23,468 bases of DNA from Alphaproteobacteria bacterium (GTDB lineage Bacteria; Pseudomonadota; Alphaproteobacteria; UBA6615): contig JABDJY010000104.1 in the NCBI GenBank assembly GCA_013003285.1, positions 1-23,468 on the forward strand, read 5' to 3'. A program made the translations under genes and the position numbers. Below, piece by piece: positions 1 to 8,237 of this stretch; position 1 is the first letter of the stretch; each line of letters begins with the position of its first letter. Below the pieces are notes generated by a model. It searched no databases and was not told the DNA's origin. It saw only the letters and a list, made by a program, of their open reading frames with translations.

Positions 1-1433
1 CCCTGGGCAATCTGACGTTGGAACAAGGGCACAACAGACCCCGTCGATCCGATGACATTGCCAAAGCGCACAGTAACAAACCGCGTCTTGGCTTGTATAT
101 GGGATAAAGCCTGACAATAAAGCTCGGCAATCCGCTTGCTCGCGCCCATGACACTGGATGGATTAACCGCCTTGTCGGTAGAAATCATCACCATGGTCTC
201 AACATCATAAGCGATACAAGCATCGGCTACATTGATTGAGCCCTTAATATTGGTCAGACTGCCCTCACAAGGATATTGTTCGACAATCGGCACATGCTTG
301 AGAGCGGCGGCGTGGAATACAAGCTCGGGGTGATAAGCGTCGAACACGGCGGCTATTTGCGGCTGATCGCGCACATCGGCCAAGCGCATGGCGCGCGCCA
401 GGTCCGGGTTGCGATGGCCGATCTCGAGATCGATGGCGTATAAATTATACTCGCTATTATCGGCCAGGATGAGCTGCGCTGGCGCCAGATCGGCGACCTG
501 GCGGGTCAGCTCGCTGCCGATCGTGCCACCGGCCCCGGTGATGAGAACCCGCTTACCGGCGATCAGTTTTTCCATGGCGGGGCGGTCGAGAACCGCTTGC
601 GGACGGCCCAGTAGATCTTCGACATCGACGGGACGCAGTTCGAGATGATCGGTGGTGCCGCTGTGGAATTCCGTGAGGCGGGGCAGGCGCGACAGGGTCA
701 TACCGTTGGCTTCGGCGATATCCAGCACGCGGCGCACCAGATCCGGATTAAGTTCCTGTTTGGTGACGATCAGCCGTTGCGGACGAACCCCGCGAAGGGC
801 GAGGCGACGCAATATGGCGGGCAGGCTCTCGGGCGTGCCCAGAACCGGCACATTGTGAATATGGCGACCCACCCGGCGGCCCTTCTCGTCGAGTATCCCG
901 GCGATGCTATAGGCGGTGCTGCGCTGGCGGGCCATTTCACGGATAAATGTTTCGGCGGCGTCGCCGGCCCCCACCAATAGCACCGGGATGCCGGATTTTG
1001 CGGCCGGTTCGATGGAAAATTCGAAACTGCGGTCCTTGATGAGGCGAAAGATGAAGCGGGGGCCGCCAAGAAGGGCGATCAGGACAAACCAATTGATGAC
1101 CGGGAACGACCGCGGCAGAAATTCAGCCCGGCTCCACAGAAACAATACGGGCAGAAAGACCAACACGGTGACAGTGACCGCTTTGGTGATCTGGATGACA
1201 TCGTTGGTCGAGGCATATCGCCAAATACCCCGATACAGGCCCATATACCAAAAGGCTGCCGCGGCGATGACCGTAAACAACGCGGTGCCCTGGACGATGA
1301 AATCCAGGGGAAGGGTATAGATGGCGTCTCCCATGCGCAGCAGCAGGGTGAGGACAAACGAAACCGCCGCCATGAAGATGTCGTGCGCAATAATTGTCTG
1401 CCGACGGTTTGGAAGCAATTTCGAACTCATCAT
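1..1433 (-). CDS. Membrane nucleotide-sugar 4,6-dehydratase, CapD/WbpM/FlaA1 type (3' end cut by window edge)
   Basis: This partial gene encodes about 477 residues and its C-terminus lies beyond the left edge. The N-terminal third has several hydrophobic segments (for example around residues 17-35, 45-65 and 80-95), as in the long membrane-bound dehydratases. A first Rossmann-like domain follows (VLLVGAGDAAETF), then the SDR domain with ITGAGGTIGSELTRQV and ISTDKAVNPSSVMGASKR. The catalytic Tyr of YxxxK is replaced by Met (M-G-A-S-K), which is typical of the WbpM-like subfamily. The family dehydrates UDP-GlcNAc-type sugars at C4/C6, giving 4-keto-6-deoxy intermediates for QuiNAc/FucNAc/bacillosamine-type sugars. 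Two adjacent in-frame ATG codons (1433 and 1430) are possible starts and neither has a strong Shine-Dalgarno. It follows the SDR gene after a 71-nt gap. The family call is firm; the exact substrate is not readable. Confidence 0.93.
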   Translation of the reverse strand, partial: MMSSKLLPNRRQTIIAHDIFMAAVSFVLTLLLRMGDAIYTLPLDFIVQGTALFTVIAAAAFWYMGLYRGIWRYASTNDVIQITKAVTVTVLVFLPVLFLWSRAEFLPRSFPVINWFVLIALLGGPRFIFRLIKDRSFEFSIEPAAKSGIPVLLVGAGDAAETFIREMARQRSTAYSIAGILDEKGRRVGRHIHNVPVLGTPESLPAILRRLALRGVRPQRLIVTKQELNPDLVRRVLDIAEANGMTLSRLPRLTEFHSGTTDHLELRPVDVEDLLGRPQAVLDRPAMEKLIAGKRVLITGAGGTIGSELTRQVADLAPAQLILADNSEYNLYAIDLEIGHRNPDLARAMRLADVRDQPQIAAVFDAYHPELVFHAAALKHVPIVEQYPCEGSLTNIKGSINVADACIAYDVETMVMISTDKAVNPSSVMGASKRIAELYCQALSHIQAKTRFVTVRFGNVIGSTGSVVPLFQRQIAQ

Positions 1434-1504
1434 CGACGGTGTCTGTAATGGCGCCCACAATTATGGTGGTGATTTTAGCCAACTGGCGGTCGTTCGGTGC
1501 AGCC

Positions 1505-2383
1505 TTATTTGGTTTGATAAAGCCGCTCCGCCGCGAGAAGGCGAATCCCCTCCGAAAATGAGCGAGGCTCAACGCCAAGCTCGGTTCTGAGTGCATCTAT
1601 ATCGTATGCTTTGTCTTCACGCGAACGTTGAAGTTCGGCGACCGAAAACGGCCCCCTGTTCGACAATGTTGTAACCAGCCGCGCCGCGCCGATTAATACA
1701 CTGGTCGGCACCGGCAGAATGGAGAGGCGCCGGCCACAGGCATCGGCGCAGGTGCGTAACATATCCGCCAGGGGAATCGGTTGTGGGCCGGCAACCACGA
1801 AAGATCGTGCGATTGGCCCGTCGGCCGTTACGGCGGCAACCAGGGCGGCGGCGACATCATCGATATAGACCGGTTGCACGAGCGCCCTACCGCCATCCGG
1901 CACCGGCCACAGTAGAGGCAGCCACCGTGGCCAACGCCGAACCAGCGCTAGGATTCGGGTGATATTTGCCTCGCTACCGCCGCCATAGATCATCGTGGGA
2001 TGCAAGATAGCGCCGGGCAGACCCGAGCCGAGAAATATCACCTCGCCGTGGCGCACCTGGTCGGCGCCGAGATTGGGCACCTTGCTGTCGCGTCGTGTCG
2101 AGCCGACGACGATAAGCCGTTGGCACGTGTCGGGCACCAGCGCGATGAGCTGCTTGATGGTCGAGGCGTGTGCGATATTGATGATCCGGTCGGCGCTGGT
2201 TAAAAGCGGGCGCAATGTGTCGGCGTCGGCCATGCTCGCCATGGCGGTTTCCGCCCGCCGATCAACGCGTTGCAGACGTTCCGACGATCGGCCTGTCGCA
2301 ACCACAGCGTGGTCGAGATCGCACAGGCGAGCCACCACACGCTGCCCGAGCGCGCTCGTCGCCCCCAAAACGACAATCCTCAT
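1505..2383 (-). CDS. NAD-dependent epimerase/dehydratase-family (SDR) protein
   Basis: A 292-residue atypical/extended SDR. The N-terminus MRIVVLGATSALG holds the glycine-rich dinucleotide-binding turn (residues 7-13). ILHPTMIYGGG (127-137) is the usual segment after the active site in epimerase-like proteins, and QPVYIDDVAAALVAA (about 170-184) is the family's substrate/cofactor-side motif. The canonical YxxxK is not evident, so catalytic activity is uncertain. The start at 2383 overlaps the stop of the upstream wecA-like gene in an ATGA junction, which argues for this start against a much longer reading frame that continues upstream. The position between a WecA-type transferase and a CapD-type dehydratase is typical of genes that finish a 4-keto-6-deoxy sugar, for example a 4-reductase/epimerase. 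That role is inferred from context. Confidence 0.88.
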   Translation of the reverse strand: MRIVVLGATSALGQRVVARLCDLDHAVVATGRSSERLQRVDRRAETAMASMADADTLRPLLTSADRIINIAHASTIKQLIALVPDTCQRLIVVGSTRRDSKVPNLGADQVRHGEVIFLGSGLPGAILHPTMIYGGGSEANITRILALVRRWPRWLPLLWPVPDGGRALVQPVYIDDVAAALVAAVTADGPIARSFVVAGPQPIPLADMLRTCADACGRRLSILPVPTSVLIGAARLVTTLSNRGPFSVAELQRSREDKAYDIDALRTELGVEPRSFSEGIRLLAAERLYQTK

Positions 2384-3420
2384 ATCGCGGTCTCGGCGTC
2401 GGGACTTTTTCCGCCAAACACCATCCACGCCATTAGAAGCGCTACGACGATAGCCGCGCCGGCCAGCATGAGCCACGGCAGCACCGGTGCGCCCAACGGG
2501 GCCGCCGCCACAAACGCCAGGCCCACCAGGAGTAGGTTTGTAAGAGCCACCGCGCCCGAAACCGCCGCGTGGCTGCGGCCCCGTTGTACAGCTTGCTGAT
2601 AACAGTGCTCGCGATGGGCGTGCCAAATCACCGCGCCGCGCAACAGGCGGCGTATCAGGGTCAGGGAAGCGTCGGCGAGATAATAAAGGGGTAGGATGAG
2701 GGCGGCTTGCCAGAGACCGCTGGCGGCGAGATTGAGTAGCAGCCAACCGAGCAGGAATCCCAGGGGAATACTGCCGACATCGCCGATAAAAATGCGCGCC
2801 GGTTGCCAATTCCACACCAAAAACCCGATCATGGTGGTGGCAATCACCAGCGCTTGACCGTGGCTTGCCGCGACCGGTAGCAGTGCCGCGCCGATAGCGT
2901 ATATGCCGATCCCGATGCCAATGGCCTCGACCCCGGTAATACCGTCGATACCATCCATGAAGTTGAACAAGTTTATGAACCACAGCCAGATGAGGACTGC
3001 GAGAATAGTATCTAGCAAGGGCGGCAAGAGCCCTTGGAATATTGGTGCGGGTAGGAACTGGACTGCGGTAATCACACCGATGGCTTGGACGAGTAGCCGG
3101 ATAGTTTGCGACAAGCCGCGCAAATCGTCGAGAAACGACACGCCGGCCAGCAGCAACGCACCGCCCGGGATCAACCAACGGGCGATCTCGCCGCTCCCCG
3201 CCTGGGACGGCGCCAGGTATGTCAGGAGCACCCAGGCCGGCAGTAGAACCGCGAGGAGGCCAAGCCCGCCGCCGCGCGGTGTCGCGAGCGTATGCGAGCT
3301 GCGTTCGTTGGGGTGATCGAGGAGTTGGTGGCGCAATAGGGCTCTTCTCGTGAGCCCGATCAGCGCCCAGCTCAGGATCCCGGCGATCGTTGCGACAATT
3401 AGAATATAGAGACCGGCCAT
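2380..3420 (-). CDS. Polyprenyl-phosphate N-acetylhexosamine-1-phosphate transferase (WecA/WbpL/MraY family)
   Basis: A 346-residue polytopic membrane protein with about ten hydrophobic segments. It transfers a HexNAc-1-phosphate from a UDP-sugar to undecaprenyl phosphate at the cytoplasmic face, starting glycan assembly. Family motifs are in order: DHPNERSSH (35-43), the Mg-binding aspartates in FLDDLRG (96-102), FNFMDGIDGITG (152-163), PARIFIGDVGS (207-217) and the basic cytoplasmic loop HAHREHCYQ (257-265). I chose the ATG at 3420; a TTG four codons upstream (3432) is also open. The 3' end overlaps the SDR gene by 4 nt (ATGA), which implies translational coupling. The pairing with a CapD/WbpM-type dehydratase and an SDR protein resembles the WbpL/WbpV/WbpM arrangement, so the first sugar may be a 6-deoxy-HexNAc. 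That is inference. Confidence 0.93.
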   Translation of the reverse strand: MAGLYILIVATIAGILSWALIGLTRRALLRHQLLDHPNERSSHTLATPRGGGLGLLAVLLPAWVLLTYLAPSQAGSGEIARWLIPGGALLLAGVSFLDDLRGLSQTIRLLVQAIGVITAVQFLPAPIFQGLLPPLLDTILAVLIWLWFINLFNFMDGIDGITGVEAIGIGIGIYAIGAALLPVAASHGQALVIATTMIGFLVWNWQPARIFIGDVGSIPLGFLLGWLLLNLAASGLWQAALILPLYYLADASLTLIRRLLRGAVIWHAHREHCYQQAVQRGRSHAAVSGAVALTNLLLVGLAFVAAAPLGAPVLPWLMLAGAAIVVALLMAWMVFGGKSPDAETAI

Positions 3421-3470
3421 CGCGGCTTTCAATGTGCGGAAGTGGTTACAGTTTGAGCGGGGTCAGCCTA

Positions 3471-4694
3471 TCACGCGGGTTCGGTTTTTGGTCCCCCGCC
3501 GGCGATCGCGATTGTCAGTGCGGCGAGAACCCATAAAAAGACCAGCCACCAGGATTGCCAGATACCGAAGCTTAGTTCAGCGATCAGGGTTGCGGAGAAG
3601 ATGATCGTGAGCGCGGTGGCTAATTCTTTGCGCCCCTGAATGTAGCGCGTGATCTTGCTCAGCACGCTCACGACTACGACAAGGGACAAAAGAATGCCGG
3701 GAATTCCGAGTTCGAGCCAAATCTGAAGCAGTGCGTTGTGGGGGTGGAGCGGCAGGGTTTCGGCGCGCGGGCCCAGTTGCGCGGCGATGCCGTCGGCGCC
3801 GGGCAGCATCCGCGATGCCCCCAATCCCCAGCCGAGAACCGGCTGTTCCATGGTTCGAGCGGCGGCAAAGTCCCAAATGGCGAAACGGTGGCGCAGGGTG
3901 AAATCGCTGATGTTCCAGGACAATAACAGATTGTCGATGATCGGCAGAATTATCGGATATGCCGGTATCGCGACCGCCACCACAAGCACGCCCGCGATCA
4001 TCAGGATCTGCGCGATACGCGGGGCGAGATAAGCCAGAAGTAAGAAGAGCGCCCCGGCGAGGACGGTGAGCAGCGGCGTGTCGGGATCGAGGCCGAATAG
4101 CGCGATGGCGCCCAACCCGACACCGGCGGCAGCGGCAACGGGGCCGAAGCGCCGGTCCAGCACAAGCCATAGTGGCCAGACCAAAATCGCTAGTTGGCTC
4201 GCTGTGCGGTTGAGGTGATACAGGTTGCCGGTTGTCTTGAATCCTTCGCCGCGCAACAGGCCCTGAATCAACCCGGCCGTCGCGACCTCGATGGCGATCA
4301 GCGAGAGGGCGATCGCGCTGCCGATCAGAAGCGCCGTCGAGGTGCGCTGCCGGGCGCGCTCATCGAGCTGTGCCGCGGCACCGACCAACAGCCAGCCGCC
4401 GGCGAGGATCGGGATGAGTTTGAGGGCGATGTGAACGGTTCGGTCCGGCGAAATAGACCAGAGACTTGTCACGGCGCCATAGACAATGAGGCCGGCAAGG
4501 GACGCCGGGATGACCCACGACCGGCCCTGCCAGGGATATTGTCCGCAGCGTAGGTAAATGACGGCGATCCACAATGCCGGCAGTAGTGCAGCCCAGGCGA
4601 TCGCCAAGGGGGCGACAGTCGCCAGCGGCAAAATTACCAATGCCATCGCAACGAAGACGTTGCCAAAGTCGGGCGCCGCTGAGTTTGTCTGCAT
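3471..4694 (-). CDS. O-antigen ligase / polymerase (WaaL/Wzy_C family)
   Basis: A 407-residue integral membrane protein with many hydrophobic helices. A large soluble loop near residues 255-330 contains RHRFAIWDFAAARTMEQP and PLHPHNALLQIWLELG (315-330). The PHNxxLQxWxExG signature and preceding Arg residues are diagnostic of the Wzy_C superfamily, which joins undecaprenyl-linked glycan to lipid A-core (WaaL) or polymerises repeats (Wzy). Sequence alone does not separate these two roles. I chose the ATG at 4694 (MQTNSAAPDF). The reading frame opens further to a TTG at 4745, but that extension lies inside an intrinsic terminator. An AGAAAG about 9 nt before the ATG is a weak Shine-Dalgarno. The gene ends 50 nt before the wecA-like start. 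Confidence 0.9.
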   Translation of the reverse strand: MQTNSAAPDFGNVFVAMALVILPLATVAPLAIAWAALLPALWIAVIYLRCGQYPWQGRSWVIPASLAGLIVYGAVTSLWSISPDRTVHIALKLIPILAGGWLLVGAAAQLDERARQRTSTALLIGSAIALSLIAIEVATAGLIQGLLRGEGFKTTGNLYHLNRTASQLAILVWPLWLVLDRRFGPVAAAAGVGLGAIALFGLDPDTPLLTVLAGALFLLLAYLAPRIAQILMIAGVLVVAVAIPAYPIILPIIDNLLLSWNISDFTLRHRFAIWDFAAARTMEQPVLGWGLGASRMLPGADGIAAQLGPRAETLPLHPHNALLQIWLELGIPGILLSLVVVVSVLSKITRYIQGRKELATALTIIFSATLIAELSFGIWQSWWLVFLWVLAALTIAIAGGGPKTEPA

Positions 4695-4709
4695 GTTGTG
4701 TGCTTTCTG

Positions 4710-4742
4710 CCGAAAAACAGAAAGCCCCGCAAGGGCGGGGCT
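4710..4742 (-). terminator. Rho-independent terminator between the GT4 gene and the O-antigen ligase gene
   Basis: Read on the minus strand, AGCCCCGC (4742-4735) pairs perfectly with GCGGGGCT (4730-4723) around the 4-nt loop CCTT. It is followed by TTCTGTTTTTC, a U-rich tail in RNA. The structure lies 34 nt after the stop of the glycosyltransferase at 4776 and ends 16 nt before the ATG of the O-antigen ligase. It is the clearest transcription stop in the window. It may be a full terminator followed by a separate promoter, or an attenuator allowing partial read-through; I see no convincing promoter between it and the ATG. Confidence 0.85.
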
Positions 4743-4775
4743 CAAAACAGTGTCGGAATAAAGCGGTAAGGCTGG

Positions 4776-5912
4776 CTAACCGTGTGGTGAAAGACCCAGA
4801 TGTGATAGCTGGCGGTGAATAACTTTAGCCTCATCGTAATGCGCGCGGGCGCGGTCGAGGCCCGCGGCGCCCAGGCGCGCGCGCAAACTCTGATCTACGA
4901 TAAGCGTCTGTAGGGCGCTCGATAAACTATCGACCGCATTGACCGGTACAAGAAGCCCGGATTCACCGTCGACGACCAACTCTCGGCTGCCGCGAATTTT
5001 CGTCGCAACCACCGGCAGGGCGGTCAGCATGGCCTCGATGATTGAGCGCGGCATGCCTTCCCGGTGCGAGGGCAGCACGAATATGTCGGCGGCGCGCAAC
5101 AGGTCGGGCACATCGTCGCGGTATCCAAGTAAGGATATTTTTTCGCTGAGCGCCGGATCGGTCTCGATGGCGCGTAATGTGGCATCGATCGAGCCGGCAT
5201 GATCGCTCGGCAAACGTTCGCCGACGATCCAAAGATGGGCGTCGAGGGGGCGCAGGGCTTCGACTAATTCCGGATATCCCTTTTCAGCGACGAAACGGCC
5301 GATCATCACAATGACTGGCTTGTCGCCGGATACACCGAGGCGCGCTCGCAGCTCTTGCCGGGCCCTCCCGTCGCGGCTCGGAAAGAAGCGGGCCGGATCG
5401 CTACCGTTGCCGATGGCCAGTATATCACCGGTGCGGCACAGGCCGAGCCGCTGGGCCGCCGCGGCGTCTTCCTCGGATTGGGTGAACAGCGTGTGGGTGA
5501 AACGGCCGGCCAGCCATTCCAGGGCGATTACCAGGGATCGTTTCGGCCAGGGCATATGTTCGTGAAAATAGAAGCCGTGCGCTGTATAGACGATGCGCGG
5601 CACGCCCGCGAGCCGCGCGGCAAGGCGTCCGACGAACGCCGCCGCCGGGGTGTGAACATGCACCAGATCGAAACGCTCGCGGCGCAGTAGCCTATAGAGG
5701 CCGACGAATGATTTGAGCGCCCGCAGCGGGTTGAACGACCGGGAGAGGGGGGCGGGTTCGACTCGAAAGCCGGCCTCGCGAACCTGCTCGGTCAGCGCTC
5801 CCTCGGCGCAGACACCGACAACTTCATGGCCGGCGTCGCGCATCTCCACCATGAGCGGCAGCAGAAAATGATAGAGAGTAAAATCGACAGTACAGAGCTG
5901 GCAGATCTTCAT
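4776..5912 (-). CDS. Glycosyltransferase family 4 (GT-B fold)
   Basis: A 378-residue retaining glycosyltransferase of the GT4 type. The N-terminal domain begins MKICQLCTVDFTLYHFLLPL and contains FDLVHVHTPAAAF (81-93). The C-terminal donor-binding domain has IGRFVAEKGYPEL (about 204-216) and PSHREGMPRSIIEAM (281-295), with the E-x7-E motif that contacts the nucleotide-sugar. It probably adds one sugar to the growing undecaprenyl-linked chain in the cytoplasm. The frame opens back to an ATG at 5990 (404 residues), but the extra 26 residues are polar, unlike the family, and the conserved N-terminus begins at 5912. Neither start has a clear Shine-Dalgarno. It is the last gene before the terminator at 4710-4742. 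Donor and acceptor cannot be read from the sequence. Confidence 0.92.
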   Translation of the reverse strand: MKICQLCTVDFTLYHFLLPLMVEMRDAGHEVVGVCAEGALTEQVREAGFRVEPAPLSRSFNPLRALKSFVGLYRLLRRERFDLVHVHTPAAAFVGRLAARLAGVPRIVYTAHGFYFHEHMPWPKRSLVIALEWLAGRFTHTLFTQSEEDAAAAQRLGLCRTGDILAIGNGSDPARFFPSRDGRARQELRARLGVSGDKPVIVMIGRFVAEKGYPELVEALRPLDAHLWIVGERLPSDHAGSIDATLRAIETDPALSEKISLLGYRDDVPDLLRAADIFVLPSHREGMPRSIIEAMLTALPVVATKIRGSRELVVDGESGLLVPVNAVDSLSSALQTLIVDQSLRARLGAAGLDRARAHYDEAKVIHRQLSHLGLSPHG

Positions 5913-6013
5913 CTTGGGAAATATGCTTCGGTTACGATTTTGAGATTGTTCCACCATGCAATTGTCGGATGCCGTGGAACTTGCCGACATTTACGAGATT
6001 ACCCAACCCCGTA

Positions 6014-7162
6014 TCATGTGGGCTGGGTTTCAGGCGCTGTTGCAAATTCGACGAGCCGTCTCGCCCGCGCCCGCCACGTATAATGCTCTCGAAAATCTTC
6101 GCTGGCGACGCGGGCGATGGTTGCTGCGGCAGCCGTGTCGGAGAGGAGGCTTGTGATCGCACGTTCCCAGGCATCGACATCCGTTGGATCGACGAAGAGG
6201 CAGTTGCGTCGGTCTTCCAGTATTTCGTGGAGCACGGGTAAGTCCGAACAGACGAACGGGACGCCTGACGCCATGTACTCGAAGATCTTTAGTGGCGACA
6301 TCCACTTCGCTGTCTGCGCGCCGCCAGGAATGCTGGTGTTCGCCTGATAGGGGGCCAATAAAACGTCGCATTGCAAGCGCGAAAGCGCGGCGGATGAGGG
6401 GGCGAGAAAACCGGTGAATTGGATATTGGCGAGGCTGTCTGTGCGGCTCTGCCATGCCGCCACATCTGCTTCGGCCCCTCCCATGATCAGGAAATCAGCC
6501 TGGGGCATTCGATTTGCCAGTTCAACGATGACCTCGATGCCACGCCCAGCGTAGAGGTGCCCGGTGTATCCGATGATCGGGCGTTCGTTTTTTCTTATTT
6601 TTTCAGGCAGCGTTGGCGGATCTGCAGCTGCATCGTGCGCCACGAGGACATAGTGCCGACCCGCTCCCGTTTCATCGCACAAGATATCCTGAAGAGGTTG
6701 AGAGATCGTCACGACGCCGCGGAAAGCACGGCGTGCAAGAGCGCGGCGCAACAGAAATCTGTCGACCGGGGGATAATGCGCGATAGGTTGATGCGTCTCG
6801 AACAGCACTGGAAGACCGGTGAGGGCGGCGAGGGCGCATGTCTTTGCGTCGCGGCCGATAACAAGGTCCACCTTCGCGAGATGCTGACGGATTATCGCGT
6901 CGACGGCCCCGACGGTTGACCGTCCAAAGACCGGCGGCTGTCGGTAGAAGCGAATATCGAAACAGTTCTCCACGCCGTAGTGCGCGGTGATTTTTTCGTG
7001 CGGCGGTCGATCGCTGTTTTCAGGTGGCTGCGGGTCGCCGCGCAGCGCATATAGGTCGACCTCGTGGCCGATTGCGCCAAGGGCCGATGCCATGTTCATG
7101 ACATGGATCGAATTCGCCTGCGTCGACGGCAGATGTGAATTGGAAAAGTAGACGATCCTCAC
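6014..7162 (-). CDS. Glycosyltransferase family 4 (GT-B fold)
   Basis: A 382-residue GT4-type glycosyltransferase, starting with GTG (MRIVYFSNSHLPSTQANSIH). The N-terminal acceptor domain is followed by the linker and donor-domain motif IGYTGHLYAGRGIE (about 197-210). The E-x7-E region is MSPLKIFEYMASGVPFVCSD (288-307), placing the nucleotide-contacting glutamate in KIFEYMASG. The sequence shares the family fold with the next gene (4776-5912) but is clearly divergent from it, so the two are not a recent duplication and probably form different linkages. It starts 25 nt after the sulfotransferase stop and ends about 100 nt before the next GT4 conserved start. A cytoplasmic role in chain extension is expected; specificity is unknown. 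Confidence 0.92.
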   Translation of the reverse strand: MRIVYFSNSHLPSTQANSIHVMNMASALGAIGHEVDLYALRGDPQPPENSDRPPHEKITAHYGVENCFDIRFYRQPPVFGRSTVGAVDAIIRQHLAKVDLVIGRDAKTCALAALTGLPVLFETHQPIAHYPPVDRFLLRRALARRAFRGVVTISQPLQDILCDETGAGRHYVLVAHDAAADPPTLPEKIRKNERPIIGYTGHLYAGRGIEVIVELANRMPQADFLIMGGAEADVAAWQSRTDSLANIQFTGFLAPSSAALSRLQCDVLLAPYQANTSIPGGAQTAKWMSPLKIFEYMASGVPFVCSDLPVLHEILEDRRNCLFVDPTDVDAWERAITSLLSDTAAAATIARVASEDFREHYTWRARARRLVEFATAPETQPT

Positions 7163-7187
7163 GGTTCAAACGATCGCTTCGGAGGGC

Positions 7188-8237
7188 CTAGATCAACTGC
7201 GATCGACTACGAAAATATAAAAAATCAGCAATTAACACTCTTCGAGCAAAAAGATACAGAAGGTACTTCTTGTTCATGTTGGGAGGGAAAACGGGGGGGA
7301 ATTGCTTCATGTATCGTTTGTGTCGTTCGAACCCGCAAGCTGAATAGGCGCGTCCGAGCCAGCTTCCGATAGTTCGAATATCATCGATTTTTAGATCTTC
7401 CTCGATGTTCCTGTGCGTGAGGTTAGCATCTACAACCCCATCTCGGGGCGCATTTGCTTGATGCGTATGGGATTTCCATTTCTGGCGACCGCGTAAATCG
7501 GTCGGTGTCAGTAGTACCTCGGAGAAGTTGAAATCTAGCAACTTGGCAAGCTTTTCCATTGTCGCCTGCGGGTGTCGGGTCAAATCCTCAAAGCGGATGG
7601 CAAAGTGGCGGTCAGGGAATTTTTTCTTGTTTTCGACGAATATCTTGATTGAATGGCGCCAGTTCAGTGTTTCTTGCACGTAGTTCCGTTTTTTAAATCC
7701 CTTACTGCGCGATGCGATGACGTCAAACGGATCCCGAATCATGTGGATAAAAATCGAATTCGGAAAATCGCGACGTATTCGCTCTATGTGATATTCGTGC
7801 TCGGGCGTTTTTTCGACCAGAAAACGAGTCCTGTGGTCCGACGGAAATGCTTCTTCTGACAGCGCAAATACCGCCTGCAACGCTGCCTTCGGGCCAGCTG
7901 ATGCGATGGCAAAGAGCTGTTCCCGACACCGCTCAGGGTTCGGGTGGTAGGTGAGGAGATCAGTATAGAATTTGTGCTGGTCCCAATTTTGATTGGGCTC
8001 AATATCGTTGGCGAAGTCTTGCGGCCTCTTGTTATTGTTGTCGTAGGGACGCCCGGTAAGATGTAAAAACTTTTGCTCTGGGTTACTTATCGATTTGAGT
8101 TGCTCAGCGCGTACATAGAAAATCGTTTCAGAATTGATCGTCAGAAATTCCGGATGCGAATCGAATAGTCTAACAATAAGCGTCGTCCCACTTCGCGGAC
8201 GTCCGACTACGAAAATATTCGTCGCGTCAGGAAACAT
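7188..8237 (-). CDS. PAPS-dependent sulfotransferase family protein
   Basis: A 349-residue sulfotransferase-fold protein. The 5'-phosphosulfate-binding loop is GRPRSGTTL (12-20) right at the N-terminus. VEKTPEHE (141-148) is the second conserved motif, and IRDPFDVIASRSKG (167-180) is the 3'-phosphate-binding motif. FAIRFEDLTRHPQATMEKL (about 202-220) also fits the Sulfotransfer_1/3 families. It is expected to move sulfate from PAPS to a hydroxyl or amine, here presumably on the polysaccharide or its lipid-linked precursor. No PAPS synthesis genes are in the window. The start overlaps the end of the GHMP kinase gene by 11 nt, so it is co-translated with the sugar-activation genes. The gene looks more AT-rich by eye than its neighbours, which may reflect separate acquisition. 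The acceptor cannot be told. Confidence 0.9.
   Translation of the reverse strand: MFPDATNIFVVGRPRSGTTLIVRLFDSHPEFLTINSETIFYVRAEQLKSISNPEQKFLHLTGRPYDNNNKRPQDFANDIEPNQNWDQHKFYTDLLTYHPNPERCREQLFAIASAGPKAALQAVFALSEEAFPSDHRTRFLVEKTPEHEYHIERIRRDFPNSIFIHMIRDPFDVIASRSKGFKKRNYVQETLNWRHSIKIFVENKKKFPDRHFAIRFEDLTRHPQATMEKLAKLLDFNFSEVLLTPTDLRGRQKWKSHTHQANAPRDGVVDANLTHRNIEEDLKIDDIRTIGSWLGRAYSACGFERHKRYMKQFPPVFPPNMNKKYLLYLFARRVLIADFLYFRSRSQLI

Noticed and set aside
388..980. Plus-strand open frames at the left end and similar ones across the window.
   Set aside because: All lie opposite clear minus-strand genes, have Arg/Ser/Ala-rich translations without motifs, and are expected by chance in GC-rich coding DNA.
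2384..3178. An open frame extends the SDR gene upstream by about 265 residues, across the wecA-like gene.
   Set aside because: The extension is Arg/Pro/Gly-rich, has no domain, and lies antiphase over a clear WecA-family gene. The Rossmann N-terminus and ATGA junction place the start at 2383.
4695..4745. Longer start (TTG at 4745) for the O-antigen ligase.
   Set aside because: The added 17 codons are made of the terminator stem and tail. The ATG at 4694 gives a normal family N-terminus.
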